Source: Hirschia sp964351655 (GTDB taxonomy: Bacteria; Pseudomonadota; Alphaproteobacteria; Caulobacterales; Hyphomonadaceae). Taken from it: a stretch of 64,000 nt of DNA. The notes beneath the pieces were generated by a model. The model was not told the DNA's origin. It searched no databases and saw nothing but the letters and a program-made list of their open reading frames with translations. Made by a program: the position numbers and the translations under genes. Location of the stretch: positions 7,815 to 71,814 of the forward strand of contig CAYGPD010000013.1 in NCBI GenBank assembly GCA_964351655.1. The letters are read 5' to 3'. Shown piece by piece: positions 1 through 7,909 of the stretch. Position 1 is the first letter of the stretch; each line of letters begins with the position of its first letter.

Positions 1-354
1 AGCAAGCACCCGCGCCATATCACTTTCCTTGAAAGAAAATCCGTAGATATCCATTCCATGACGGCTTTCTTTTTTCAAGAAATCTGACTGAGGCATGTCC
101 TCCACAAGCATTTCAAATGTCTCAGTTGTATGCGTCTGTTTAGCACCATCAAACAGATCAACGGTCAATCTTACATCTCCATCCTCAACCTTAAACCCCT
201 CTTGAATGCGCACAGCGACCTTTGCTTTGGAAAAGTCAAAAGTACGCGGATTAAGAGCAGAAAGTTTCGGTATGCTCGTCAAAGGAATAGTCGTACACGC
301 CGCTAAAACACCCAAGCCACATAGCAAAACAGCTAAATTCCGTATAATTTTCAT
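1..354 (-). CDS. Partial lipoprotein of unknown function, C-terminus beyond the window
   Basis: An open frame runs from an ATG at 354 to the window edge (118 codons, no stop), so the 3' end is missing. The N-terminus is a textbook lipoprotein signal peptide: MKIIRNLAVLLCGLGVLAAC, with the lipobox L-A-A-C placing the lipidated cysteine at residue 20. The rest (rich in D, K, T) shows no family I recognise. It is probably an outer-membrane or periplasmic lipoprotein. Its promoter region lies between it and the divergent DUF2975 gene. Confidence is high that it is a gene, low for any role. Confidence 0.75.
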   Translation of the reverse strand, partial: MKIIRNLAVLLCGLGVLAACTTIPLTSIPKLSALNPRTFDFSKAKVAVRIQEGFKVEDGDVRLTVDLFDGAKQTHTTETFEMLVEDMPQSDFLKKESRHGMDIYGFSFKESDMARVLA

Positions 355-427
355 AGACAAACATTCCTCCAATATATATGAATAAATTATCGTAAAACAT
401 GAATTTTTCATAATTGGAAGTGAAATT

Positions 428-973
428 TTGACTAACAACCCATTACCTCAAAGCACAATCCGTCTGTGTTCCATATGTAAATGGATCACTTTAGCTGGAT
501 GCGTCTTACTTGTGATCCAACTTGTTTTTGGCGGTGGATTGAATGAAATCGTCAATCTTCATTGGAATATGCTATCCGCTGAAATCCGTGAAAACACGCA
601 ATATAGCACGGCGAAAAAAATACTCGTTTTTTCAGTCGCAGCTCTGAATTATATTGGAATGCTACTTCTTGCGGGTGCGATATGGCGGATATTCCACACA
701 CTTGAAACACACGGCCCTTTTTCAACCGAAGCATCAAACGCGTTCAAATTTATGGGATTTAGCGTATTTGTAATGGCAGCAATAAGTATCATTCTGCCAA
801 CCCTTATGGGGCTAGCTATCACCTTAAATAACCCACCACGTATGCATGTCCTCACCATTCAGCTATCAGCTGGACCTATCTCCATGCTTCTTGTGGGAAT
901 TGTTTTGCGGATTTTGGGTGGCACGATGCTGCAAGCAGCAAAAATCGATGAAGAGAATAGGCAGTTTATCTAA
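428..973 (+). CDS. DUF2975-family integral membrane protein
   Basis: 181 residues with four hydrophobic segments (about 17-36, 65-87, 108-130, 143-165), the layout of the DUF2975 family. The start is a TTG at 428, chosen because GGAAG sits 7 bases upstream and no ATG fits better. The stop codon overlaps the ATG of the following HTH gene (TAATG), so the two are translationally coupled. DUF2975 proteins are regularly paired with small Cro/CI-type HTH proteins; the membrane protein may modulate the regulator, but its function is not known. The family call comes from topology and the gene pair. Confidence 0.7.
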   Translation: MTNNPLPQSTIRLCSICKWITLAGCVLLVIQLVFGGGLNEIVNLHWNMLSAEIRENTQYSTAKKILVFSVAALNYIGMLLLAGAIWRIFHTLETHGPFSTEASNAFKFMGFSVFVMAAISIILPTLMGLAITLNNPPRMHVLTIQLSAGPISMLLVGIVLRILGGTMLQAAKIDEENRQFI

Positions 974-1173
974 TGCCTATAGTCGTCAGATTGGATGTCA
1001 TGCTTGCGCTAAGGAAGATGAAATCAAAAGACCTCGCGCAGGAAATCGGTATCTCAGAACAAAACCTTTCCCTGCTACGACAAGGAAAGGTTAAAGGCGT
1101 TCGCTTTGAAACGCTCGATAAAATCTGTGAGGTTCTTGACTGCAAACCCGGAGATATTATCGACCGTGAGTAG
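973..1173 (+). CDS. Small Cro/CI-type helix-turn-helix regulator (YozG-like)
   Basis: 66 residues, almost all of it one HTH domain of the compact XRE/YozG type. The pattern KSKDLAQEIGISEQNLSLL is the recognition helix region, and FETLDKICEVLDCKPGDII is the conserved C-terminal half of this family. It overlaps the end of the DUF2975 gene by one base and probably acts as its DNA-binding partner. The target genes cannot be read from the sequence; self-regulation of the pair is a reasonable guess. Confidence 0.8.
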   Translation: MPIVVRLDVMLALRKMKSKDLAQEIGISEQNLSLLRQGKVKGVRFETLDKICEVLDCKPGDIIDRE

Positions 1174-1179
1174 GTAAAA

Positions 1180-1638
1180 CTATGCGATGTGCGCGCGTAG
1201 CATCCAAGCTGCTTTTTCGCTGGCAGCTGCGCGTTGCGTCATGAGGTCGGCCGTTGCGTCATCATCTTTCTCGCCAGCCAATTTCAATGCATCACGCGCC
1301 GCACGCACAACAGTTTCATTGTCAGCGACCAGATTCGCGATCATCTCGTTTGCTTTAGGCACGACAGCATCTTGTTTGATACCTGAACGGCTATAGATCT
1401 CACTTACCGCTGGCGCGTATAAACCAAGCGACCGGATACGCTCAGCAATTTCATCCAAAGCAGCCCACAATTCAGTATATTGTAGCTCAAACATCGCGTG
1501 GTAAGCTGAAAACTGCGGCCCCTCCACATTCCAGTGGTAATTGTGTGTTTTCATGTAAAGCGCATATGTATCAGCGAGCACTTGGCTCAATGCATCCGCA
1601 ATTGCTTCGCGGTCGGTTTTTGAAATTCCAATGTCCAT
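1180..1638 (-). CDS. dps: Dps family DNA-protection / ferritin-like protein
   Basis: 152 residues, usual length for Dps. The intersubunit ferroxidase ligands are visible: H35 in HNYHWNVEGPQF, H47 in YHAMFE, D62 and E66 in LDEIAERI. Dps forms a dodecamer that oxidises and stores iron using peroxide and shields DNA in stress and stationary phase. An AAGGAGA ribosome site lies just ahead of the ATG. A TTAGAA-N3-TTCTAA palindrome at 1663-1677 matches the Irr (ICE) box of alphaproteobacteria, which implies iron-responsive control. The gene stands alone and ends 6 bases from the convergent HTH gene. Confidence 0.93.
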   Translation of the reverse strand: MDIGISKTDREAIADALSQVLADTYALYMKTHNYHWNVEGPQFSAYHAMFELQYTELWAALDEIAERIRSLGLYAPAVSEIYSRSGIKQDAVVPKANEMIANLVADNETVVRAARDALKLAGEKDDDATADLMTQRAAASEKAAWMLRAHIA

Positions 1639-1662
1639 AATGATCTCCTTGAAATATCTAAA

Positions 1663-1677
1663 TTAGAACTATTCTAA
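1663..1677. promoter_or_regulatory. Candidate Irr (ICE) box upstream of dps
   Basis: TTAGAA-CTA-TTCTAA, a perfect 6-3-6 inverted repeat with AT-rich flanks, ends 25 bases before the dps start codon. The established alphaproteobacterial Irr box is TTTAGAA-N3-TTCTAAA, so only the outermost bases differ. Iron-storage genes are classic Irr-repressed targets under low iron. The placement over or near the promoter fits repression. The regulator itself is not in this window. Confidence 0.6.
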
Positions 1678-1728
1678 ATTGGGTATTCCGTATCTTAATT
1701 CAAGTCTACTCAGCAAGTTATTCAAGAT

Positions 1729-2073
1729 TTATTGCTCAAGCGGCAAATGCATCGCCACAGCTAGCTCATTTCCTGCTGGATCAAGAAAATGGAACCTACG
1801 CCCACCGGGAAACTCATGACGTTCAGTAATTACGCCCCCTGCCTGAACAACGACTTTCTCCGTCTCAGCAGTATTTTCTGAAAGCAGAATAACCAATGCT
1901 CCACCGCGAGGAGGCCGTTCTTCTGATTTCAGAAAACCACCTTCAATTCCCGCATTGGAAAACGCAAGATACTCCTCACCCCATTCTTCAAATGTCCACC
2001 CAAATGCTGAACCATAAAAAGCTTTAATAACACCAAAATCAGCTGCTCGAAATTCCACATAATAAATGTTCAT
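1729..2073 (-). CDS. VOC-family (glyoxalase/bleomycin resistance-like) protein
   Basis: 114 residues with the beta-alpha-beta-beta-beta fold pattern of vicinal-oxygen-chelate proteins. It starts MNIYYVEFRAADFGVIKAFYGSAFGW and ends FLDPAGNELAVAMH, where the terminal E is the usual metal ligand. Family members act on small molecules (isomerases, dioxygenases, resistance proteins), and the substrate cannot be told. The clear AGGAAA ribosome site supports the ATG at 2073. It lies downstream of and in the same direction as the ECF42 sigma gene, with about 100 bases between them, so co-expression is possible. VOC and DGPF proteins often sit with this sigma-factor type. Confidence 0.8.
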   Translation of the reverse strand: MNIYYVEFRAADFGVIKAFYGSAFGWTFEEWGEEYLAFSNAGIEGGFLKSEERPPRGGALVILLSENTAETEKVVVQAGGVITERHEFPGGRRFHFLDPAGNELAVAMHLPLEQ

Positions 2074-2171
2074 GATATTTCCTAGTTTTGTTTTTGATTT
2101 GATCTTTTAAATGTTTACCATAGTCGAGAGTTTTTCACAGCCTGTTTAACCTAATACCAATGACAAAATGC

Positions 2172-3455
2172 CTATTTGCGATCCACACTTTTATCTGTGC
2201 TCACACTTTTTAGTCGTGAAATCTTATCATTGATAAACGCACTTTCTACGACATTATCGCCCAACGAGACGACTTGTTCCAATAATAAAATGGCACTTCC
2301 AATATTCCCATAGCGTTCTAAAAAATCAGCTTTTGCAAGCAAGAAAGCAGCACTTTTGTTAAATGCGACATCGTCTTCTAATGAAGCAATCATTCCAATA
2401 GCTGCCTCTACCGACACAGAATAAGAAACAGCTACTGCGTGATTGATCCGAACAATAGCTGTTGGCTGCATTTGGTAAAGCAATGCGTACAAGCTACTAA
2501 TCTGGGGCCAATCAGTCGCGTCCCAATCCACCGCAGCGACATGCAACGCGCTGATACACGCTTGCAACTGATATGGACCTACCGCTCCCTTCGCTAAAGC
2601 TTGCTTGATAATTTGATTGCCTTCTTGTGCTTTATTTTGATCCCAAAGGCTGCGGTCTTGGTGTTCAAGCGCCACCATGCACCCCCGCTTATCAAGCCGT
2701 GCATAGCGGCGCGCGTCATGTAGCAATAGAAGTGCGTGTAAACCCAAGACTTCAGCTTCCTCTGGAAGCAATTGCATCAATATCCTAGATAAACGTATCG
2801 CCTCATTGATAAGATCAATCCGCGTAAGGTCTTCCCCAGAACTCGCAGCATATCCTTCATTGAATATCAAATATATCACTGCCAACACCCCCCGTAAGCG
2901 TGACGGCATCATATTCTGATCTGGAATTTTATAAGGGATACCGGCCAGTTTTATTTTCTTTTTTGCGCGAACTAGACGCTGCGCCATCGCAGTCGGTGTG
3001 TCCAAATATGCACGCGCAATCTCGTGGGTTTTCAATCCGCCAATCGTGCGCAATGTCAGCGCAACTCGCGTTTTCTCATCGAGCGCAGGGTGACAGCATG
3101 TGAAGATCATCTCTAAGCGCTCATCCGGAATAGAAAAAGCTAAATCAACATCATCTACATTGCGGGCTGCCAACTCGGCTAAATATCCAATATCATCCTG
3201 TTTATTATTGAAATTATTTAATCGACGTAGACGATCAATTGCTTTGCGATGTGATGTGGTGATCAACCACGCTGCTGGTGATTTTGGTATGCCCTTCTCG
3301 GGCCAAGTTTTAAGCGCAGCCTCAACAGCATCTTGCAAAACGTCTTCTGCAAGCTGAAAATCGCCAACATTCTTGACGATGCAAGCCAGTATGCGCCCCC
3401 ACTCCTCCCTGACAATTCTATCAATTGTTTGCTCAAGAGAATATGGGGGCAGCAT
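2172..3455 (-). CDS. ECF-type sigma factor of the ECF42 group with C-terminal extension
   Basis: 427 residues. The first ~190 hold sigma region 2 (FQLAEDVLQDAVEAALKTWP, AAWLITTSHRKAIDRLRR) and region 4 (RVALTLRTIGGLKTHEIARAYLDTPTAMAQRLVRAKKKI). The remaining ~230 form the helical TPR-like extension (DUF6596) that distinguishes ECF42 sigmas from ordinary ~190-residue ECFs. A DGPF-domain gene lies 10 bases upstream, which is the hallmark partner of this group. ECF42 sigmas direct RNA polymerase to a small regulon that often includes their own DGPF operon; the inducing signal is unknown. The C-terminal extension takes the place of an anti-sigma factor in the usual model. Confidence 0.9.
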   Translation of the reverse strand: MLPPYSLEQTIDRIVREEWGRILACIVKNVGDFQLAEDVLQDAVEAALKTWPEKGIPKSPAAWLITTSHRKAIDRLRRLNNFNNKQDDIGYLAELAARNVDDVDLAFSIPDERLEMIFTCCHPALDEKTRVALTLRTIGGLKTHEIARAYLDTPTAMAQRLVRAKKKIKLAGIPYKIPDQNMMPSRLRGVLAVIYLIFNEGYAASSGEDLTRIDLINEAIRLSRILMQLLPEEAEVLGLHALLLLHDARRYARLDKRGCMVALEHQDRSLWDQNKAQEGNQIIKQALAKGAVGPYQLQACISALHVAAVDWDATDWPQISSLYALLYQMQPTAIVRINHAVAVSYSVSVEAAIGMIASLEDDVAFNKSAAFLLAKADFLERYGNIGSAILLLEQVVSLGDNVVESAFINDKISRLKSVSTDKSVDRK

Positions 3456-3465
3456 AAAAATCTAC

Positions 3466-3816
3466 CTATTCAAAAGTCATGATTGGCCGCACTTCAACAC
3501 GTCCATATTTGGCAGTCGGAATTTTTGCTGCATAGGACAATGCTTCATCCAAATCTTTGCAATCAAGAAGATAATAGCCACCCAATTGCTCTTTCGTTTC
3601 AGCAAATGGTCCATCCATGATTTCAACCTTACCATTTTCCGTAGTCACAGTGCTCGCAGTAGCAACGGGTTGCAGCGCCTCACCGCCCTTGAATACACCC
3701 TTCTCAACGCACATTGCTGTAAAGGCTTCATATTCTTGAATATAAGCACCGAAAGCTTCTGTGCCTGGCTGTGGGTCTTTACCTTCAGTTCCATATATCA
3801 AACATAAAAATTGCAT
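3466..3816 (-). CDS. DGPF-domain (YCII-related) protein, ECF42 partner
   Basis: 116 residues of the YCII/DGPF superfamily (PF03795). The name-giving motif is present as MDGPFAETKEQLGGYYLL in the middle, preceded by TENGKVEI, and the end TAKYGRVEVRPIM is typical. It is the first gene of a two-gene unit with the ECF42 sigma factor 10 bases downstream. GAGGGA supports the ATG start. An ECF42-type promoter with TGTCGA and CGTC boxes lies at 3866-3892. The biochemical role of DGPF proteins is not established; an enzymatic or sensing role tied to the sigma factor is inferred. Confidence 0.9.
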   Translation of the reverse strand: MQFLCLIYGTEGKDPQPGTEAFGAYIQEYEAFTAMCVEKGVFKGGEALQPVATASTVTTENGKVEIMDGPFAETKEQLGGYYLLDCKDLDEALSYAAKIPTAKYGRVEVRPIMTFE

Positions 3817-3865
3817 CTTTAGTCCCTCTCAATTGCGCAAAGCTACCATAGCCTTACACTCACAA

Positions 3866-3892
3866 GACGAACGCCGAATGTCAAAATCGACA
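3866..3892 (-). promoter_or_regulatory. Candidate ECF42-type promoter for the DGPF-sigma operon
   Basis: On the minus strand TGTCGA (3892-3887) is followed after 17 bases by CGTC (3869-3866), about 50 bases before the DGPF start codon. As I recall it, the described ECF42 promoter has TGTCGA at -35 and CGA/TC at -10, so both boxes and the spacing fit autoregulation by the adjacent sigma factor. The -35 box is also one arm of a perfect 7-bp inverted repeat, GAATGTC-AAAATC-GACATTC (3876-3895). Confidence 0.6.
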
Positions 3893-3918
3893 TTCTAGTA
3901 AAAAAATAGAGATTTTTC

Positions 3919-4536
3919 TTACTTTGACGCGACTAAGCTCAGCCCAAATCCAATAAATAAGCCACCAATTGTTCGACGCAGATATTTTAGGCGTTGAGAA
4001 CTTTGGAAAAAGGGACGGATGTATTCTCCCATATAGGCAATCGCATAATGCACAACAAAGCACATAAATGCATAAGTAAGCGCCATGATTGTTGATTGTT
4101 CTAACAAACCAGAGTCAGCCTGCATAAAAGCCGGAAACATTGCGCCCATAATCACAATAGCTTTAGGGTTGGTAATGCTAAGAATAAAGGATGCACGAAA
4201 CAGGCTCATATCACTAGGTGCAGGTGCGCCTTCTTCAGTGCCCGCAAAACTTCCCTTTGCGCGCCATGATTTCACACCCAGCCATATCAAATATATCGCG
4301 CCGACTATTTTCAGCGCTGTAAACGCCATTGAAGACACATGCATCAAGCTGCCTAACCCAAGGCCAATGCACAAACCAAGCACGACCAGTCCAACCGCAT
4401 TGCCAGTCCCCGACACGATAGCAGCATGGCGACCATAGCGAATGACATTGGATACCGTTAGAAACACAGCCGGCCCAGGGCTTACCCCCGCCATAAAGCA
4501 CAAAAATGCTAGCACAGCCCAAGACTCAAACGCCAT
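3919..4536 (-). CDS. LysE/RhtB family amino-acid exporter
   Basis: 205 residues with about six hydrophobic segments. The family signature GVSPGPAVFLTVSNVIRYGRHAAIVSG occupies residues 17-43, and the middle motif FILSITNPKAIVIMGAMFPAFM is the second hallmark of LysE/RhtB transporters. Such proteins export amino acids or related metabolites across the inner membrane; the substrate is not predictable. GAGGA lies shortly before the ATG. The gene stands alone between the ECF42 operon and a thioesterase gene. Confidence 0.9.
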   Translation of the reverse strand: MAFESWAVLAFLCFMAGVSPGPAVFLTVSNVIRYGRHAAIVSGTGNAVGLVVLGLCIGLGLGSLMHVSSMAFTALKIVGAIYLIWLGVKSWRAKGSFAGTEEGAPAPSDMSLFRASFILSITNPKAIVIMGAMFPAFMQADSGLLEQSTIMALTYAFMCFVVHYAIAYMGEYIRPFFQSSQRLKYLRRTIGGLFIGFGLSLVASK

Positions 4537-4621
4537 TTAATCCTCATTAAATCCGCAGGAAACTTGGCTCACCTATACCCGCTAGAGCATTGAGTCTATC
4601 TCAATGCACGTAGCAAGCGCT

Positions 4622-5056
4622 TTAAAGTTCCTGAAAATCTTCAGTGCGCGGAAGAGCCTCGAGTCGATCAATGATAAATTGCGGTGGTATAGTTGATTTG
4701 CGAAGCTTCAAATCCATCCACACAATCATAGACCGCACTTCTGCGCGTAGCTCTCCATCTTCACCATAAAAGCGGTTGACGAAGATGTAGCGAGACTTCT
4801 TGCTATTGATACCGCCACATTGAAAATCAACGCTGAACTTCTCCAGCATATGCAGCTCTTTGCGATAGCTGATATTATCGTGTAACGCGACTGAACCAAC
4901 GCCCAGCTTCAAAGCTTCTTTATGGCCAAAGCCACCTTCCCCCAAATACAGCATACGACATTGAGAGGCGTAATCGAGATATCCCGTATTAGCCAAGTGT
5001 GCATTGGCATCCATATCACCCCACATCACCTGAAAATCATATTTGGGATTACTCAT
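4622..5056 (-). CDS. Acyl-CoA thioesterase, 4-hydroxybenzoyl-CoA thioesterase-like hotdog fold
   Basis: 144 residues with the 4HBT/YbgC hotdog pattern. The N-terminal motif WGDMDANAHLANTGYLDYA carries the catalytic Asp in the place expected for this family, followed by the long helix and YRKELHMLEKFSVDFQ strands. Members hydrolyse acyl-CoA thioesters in the cytosol. The start has GGAGCAGATCG ahead of the ATG. No neighbouring pathway gene reveals the substrate. Confidence 0.85.
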   Translation of the reverse strand: MSNPKYDFQVMWGDMDANAHLANTGYLDYASQCRMLYLGEGGFGHKEALKLGVGSVALHDNISYRKELHMLEKFSVDFQCGGINSKKSRYIFVNRFYGEDGELRAEVRSMIVWMDLKLRKSTIPPQFIIDRLEALPRTEDFQEL

Positions 5057-5200
5057 CGATCTGCTCCTAAGTCACCATACACATGCTGACGCAGTATGTA
5101 GGCACTAGACATCGCAACGTCTATGATGACCTAAGGGAAGAACTACACATTTGCCGCATATAGAGAGGCAGCTACGCAGCCTCCCTTTCCGATATCCCCT

Positions 5201-5932
5201 TTATGGATGCGCGAAACGTTCACCATCCTGCCAGCGCTTCACATTATTCCCGTAGTCAGGCATGCCGGACATTTTCAACATTGCCGCAAGGTGCATGGCA
5301 TTCCATGCTGCAAATGTTGTTGTGCGTTTCGTAAATGTATTTTCTAGCCCAGCACCCTCGTCACCAAAAGACTTACCCGGCCCAACTTCGCCAATCCATC
5401 CTGTATCCGCTTGAGGCGCTATAGTGCAGCCAATGTGATTTAACGCGTATAGAAGCGACATTGAACAATGCTTCACGCCGTCTTCATTCCCCGTAACAAC
5501 CGCCGCACCAACTTTGCCATAGAAAGCATATTGGCCTTGGTCATTCTGCTCAGCACTCATCCCATACAAGCGTTCAATCACCTTCCGGCACACAGAGCTT
5601 TCCTCCCCCAGCCAAATTGGCGTAGCAAGAATGATTATGTTCGCATTGCGTACCTTTTGTGCAAGCTCTGGCCATTCATCTTCAAAACCATCATCGCGCA
5701 TATCCGCTTTGACACCCGGCGCGAGATTATAATCCACGGCTCTCACAATCTCAAAATCAACATTTGCAAACTCAAATATATGCTCCATCCGTTTCAGTAA
5801 GCGATCCGTGTGAGATGTTTGCGGGGTAGGTTTGAGGGTGCAATTAAACACGACAGCAGATAGTTCGCTGGAACGTATCGTCTCTAGTTTTGCGTTGGAA
5901 AAATCATCATAAGTGATTGTGGCGCTGGCCAT
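5201..5932 (-). CDS. NAD(P)H-dependent FMN reductase / flavodoxin-like protein
   Basis: 243 residues. The flavodoxin-like core starts at about residue 26 (LSAVVFNCTLKPTPQTSHTDRLLKRM) with the FMN-phosphate-binding region. Next comes IIILATPIWLGEESSVCRKVIERL, the second flavin loop of the NADPH-dependent FMN reductase family, and KVGAAVVTGNEDGVKHC. Such proteins reduce small molecules or quinones in the cytosol using FMN. The first 25 residues are a non-conserved extension. It is divergent from the yjdM gene. Confidence 0.8.
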   Translation of the reverse strand: MASATITYDDFSNAKLETIRSSELSAVVFNCTLKPTPQTSHTDRLLKRMEHIFEFANVDFEIVRAVDYNLAPGVKADMRDDGFEDEWPELAQKVRNANIIILATPIWLGEESSVCRKVIERLYGMSAEQNDQGQYAFYGKVGAAVVTGNEDGVKHCSMSLLYALNHIGCTIAPQADTGWIGEVGPGKSFGDEGAGLENTFTKRTTTFAAWNAMHLAAMLKMSGMPDYGNNVKRWQDGERFAHP

Positions 5933-6083
5933 GGGGAAATATCCTTATGTCTATTCTACAGGGGTAATCCTTTTGAACGCGACATAGAGACCAAGGTTCC
6001 GGTTTTAATGGGGCATTTCCTTGCTTTTTTAACCAAAAAGAGTCAGGTCGTTGAAATGCCAAGCAAAAGATATGGAATAGATT

Positions 6084-6419
6084 ATGAGCCAATTGCCACC
6101 CTGCCCAAAATGCCAGTCAATCTACACCTATGAAGACGGCGCTTTGCTCATTTGTCCCGAGTGCGCACATGAATGGTCTGCGACAGCTCAAACAGACGAA
6201 AGCGAAAAAATCTACAAGGATGCAAATGGCACTATTTTGCAAAATGGCGACAGCGTAACCGTCATCAAAGACCTTAAAGTCAAAGGTTCATCGCTCGTTG
6301 TAAAAGTTGGCACAAAGGTGAAGTCAATCCGCCTTATCGACGGCGACCACGACATTGACTGCAAAATCGACGGCATCGGCCCCATGCAGCTCAAAACCCA
6401 GTTCGTAAAGAAGGTTTAA
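6084..6419 (+). CDS. yjdM: YjdM/PhnA-like zinc-ribbon protein
   Basis: 111 residues, the full length of the YjdM (formerly PhnA) family. The N-terminal zinc ribbon shows CPKC at 8-11 and CPEC at 27-30. The C-terminal KOW-like PhnA domain contains the conserved GDSVTVIKDLKVKGSSLVVKVGTKVKSIRL and DHDIDCKIDGIGPMQLKTQFVKK. Despite the old name, the family is not proven to act in phosphonate use, and its role remains uncertain. It ends just before a strong terminator shared with the convergent aminotransferase gene. Confidence 0.93.
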   Translation: MSQLPPCPKCQSIYTYEDGALLICPECAHEWSATAQTDESEKIYKDANGTILQNGDSVTVIKDLKVKGSSLVVKVGTKVKSIRLIDGDHDIDCKIDGIGPMQLKTQFVKKV

Positions 6420-6450
6420 GCGGCAAAGCTCAGTCCAAATCAATTTCAAC

Positions 6451-6485
6451 AAAAAAGCCGCCTCATTTATGAAGGCGGCTTTTCT
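6451..6485. terminator. Bidirectional rho-independent terminator between yjdM and aatA
   Basis: The 8-bp stem AGCCGCCT / AGGCGGCT (6456-6463 with 6473-6480) has a 9-base loop, an A-run before it and a T-run after it. It can therefore stop transcription from both converging genes. Confidence 0.9.
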
Positions 6486-6510
6486 TATTTCTATTTCAGC
6501 CCAACAGAGC

Positions 6511-7722
6511 CTATTTCAAACCTGCACAGAAGCGTTTGATGCGGTGTCCTGCTTCTTGCAAAGCTTCTGTTGATGTTGCGTATGAAATGCGGAAAGCCGG
6601 TGACAATCCAAACGCTTCACCATGCACCACGGCAACCATTTCTTCTTCTAGCAATGCTGCTGCAAAATCTTGGTCAGACTCAATCAGCTTGCCGCCTTTA
6701 GATGTCTTACCAATCGCACCCTCACAGCTTGGGTAAACATAGAATGCGCCTTCAGGTTTTGGACATTTCAAAATACCGGAACAATCATTAAGCAGCTCCA
6801 CCATCATGTCACGGCGCTCAGCAAACACTTTATTGCGCTCAGCGATAAAGTCCTGTGGACCATTTAGCGCTTCCACAGAAGCATATTGAGAGATTGAACA
6901 TGCATTGGATGTTGTCTGTGTCATCACATTCCCCATCGCCTTAATGAGGTCAGCAGGCCCAGCCGCATATCCAATACGCCAACCAGTCATTGCGTATGAT
7001 TTAGACACACCATTCATTGTCAAAGTGCGCTCATACAATTCTGGGCAAACCTGCGCGATAGTTGTGAACTCAAACCCATCGTAAACGAGGTGCTCATACA
7101 TATCATCGGTCAACACCCACACGTGCGGGTTTGCGATCAATACTTCTCCCAATGCACGCAATTCTTCACGTGTATAAGCCGCTCCCGATGGGTTGGACGG
7201 CGAGTTAAGAATCAACCATTTCGTTTTAGGTGTAATCGCAGCCGCGAGAGCTTCTGGCTTAAGCTTGTAATTGTCAGACGCTTTTGCTTCGGCGAACACA
7301 GGTGTCGCGCCGCACATGATCGCCATATCAGGGTAAGATACCCAATAAGGTGTCGGAACAACAACTTCATCACCTGGGTTCAGCGTCGCAGCAAATGCGT
7401 TAAAGATGATAGGTTTACCACCCGGTGCAACTGTCACCTGACTTGGTACATAATCAAGTTCATTATCGCGCTTAAACTTTGCACAAATTGCCTTTTTAAG
7501 CTCAGGGATACCATCCACAGCCGTATATTTTGTGTGACCTGCATTAATCGCAGCAATAGCGGCCGCTTTAATATTGTCCGGCGTATCAAAGTCAGGTTCA
7601 CCTGCGCCAAGGCCAATCACATCATGTCCTGCCGCCTTCAGCTCCCGTGCCTTAGACGTCACAGCAATCGTTGCAGACGGTTTGACACGTTTGAGGGATT
7701 CAGAAATTGGTGCGCTTGTCAT
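6511..7722 (-). CDS. aatA: Aspartate aminotransferase, class I PLP enzyme
   Basis: 403 residues, usual for the I-gamma aspartate (often also prephenate) aminotransferases of alphaproteobacteria. Seen in order: GLGAGEPDFDTPDNIK near the N-terminus, the TPYWVSYPDM segment, NSPSNPSGAAYTREEL, the TDDMYEHLVYDG region with the PLP-contacting Asp and Tyr, and the PLP lysine K241 in NGVSKSYAMTGWRIGYAAG. It transfers the amino group between aspartate and 2-oxoglutarate in the cytosol. It is a single gene closed by the shared terminator at 6451-6485. Confidence 0.95.
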   Translation of the reverse strand: MTSAPISESLKRVKPSATIAVTSKARELKAAGHDVIGLGAGEPDFDTPDNIKAAAIAAINAGHTKYTAVDGIPELKKAICAKFKRDNELDYVPSQVTVAPGGKPIIFNAFAATLNPGDEVVVPTPYWVSYPDMAIMCGATPVFAEAKASDNYKLKPEALAAAITPKTKWLILNSPSNPSGAAYTREELRALGEVLIANPHVWVLTDDMYEHLVYDGFEFTTIAQVCPELYERTLTMNGVSKSYAMTGWRIGYAAGPADLIKAMGNVMTQTTSNACSISQYASVEALNGPQDFIAERNKVFAERRDMMVELLNDCSGILKCPKPEGAFYVYPSCEGAIGKTSKGGKLIESDQDFAAALLEEEMVAVVHGEAFGLSPAFRISYATSTEALQEAGHRIKRFCAGLK

Positions 7723-7817
7723 GAGAGGTGATCCTTTCGCGGCTCACAGTGTAGGAGAGTTCATCTCCAAAAGGGTCTGGAAATTAAGGCTCTTCCATTT
7801 CACACCGAGGCGCACAT

Positions 7818-7850
7818 GAAAAGACACTTCTGTGTCACACAGAGGTGTTT
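7818..7850 (-). terminator. Terminator downstream of the response regulator gene at 7910
   Basis: Imperfect 11-bp stem (824-834 with 838-848 of the 7 kb block, one G-T type mismatch) with a tight 3-base loop. Read on the minus strand it is followed by CTTTTC. It sits between the response regulator gene and the start of aatA, so it probably separates the two transcripts. Confidence 0.6.
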
Positions 7851-7909
7851 TATTCCCTTTTTTACATGAAATCATCGTTAGGTTAGGTCAAACACTGCAA
7901 ATTGACCGC

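Noticed and set aside
7090..7731. Long open frame (213 codons) antisense to the aspartate aminotransferase gene
   Set aside because: It mirrors a perfectly conserved enzyme gene, its product is rich in Arg/Cys without any domain, and it has no ribosome site.
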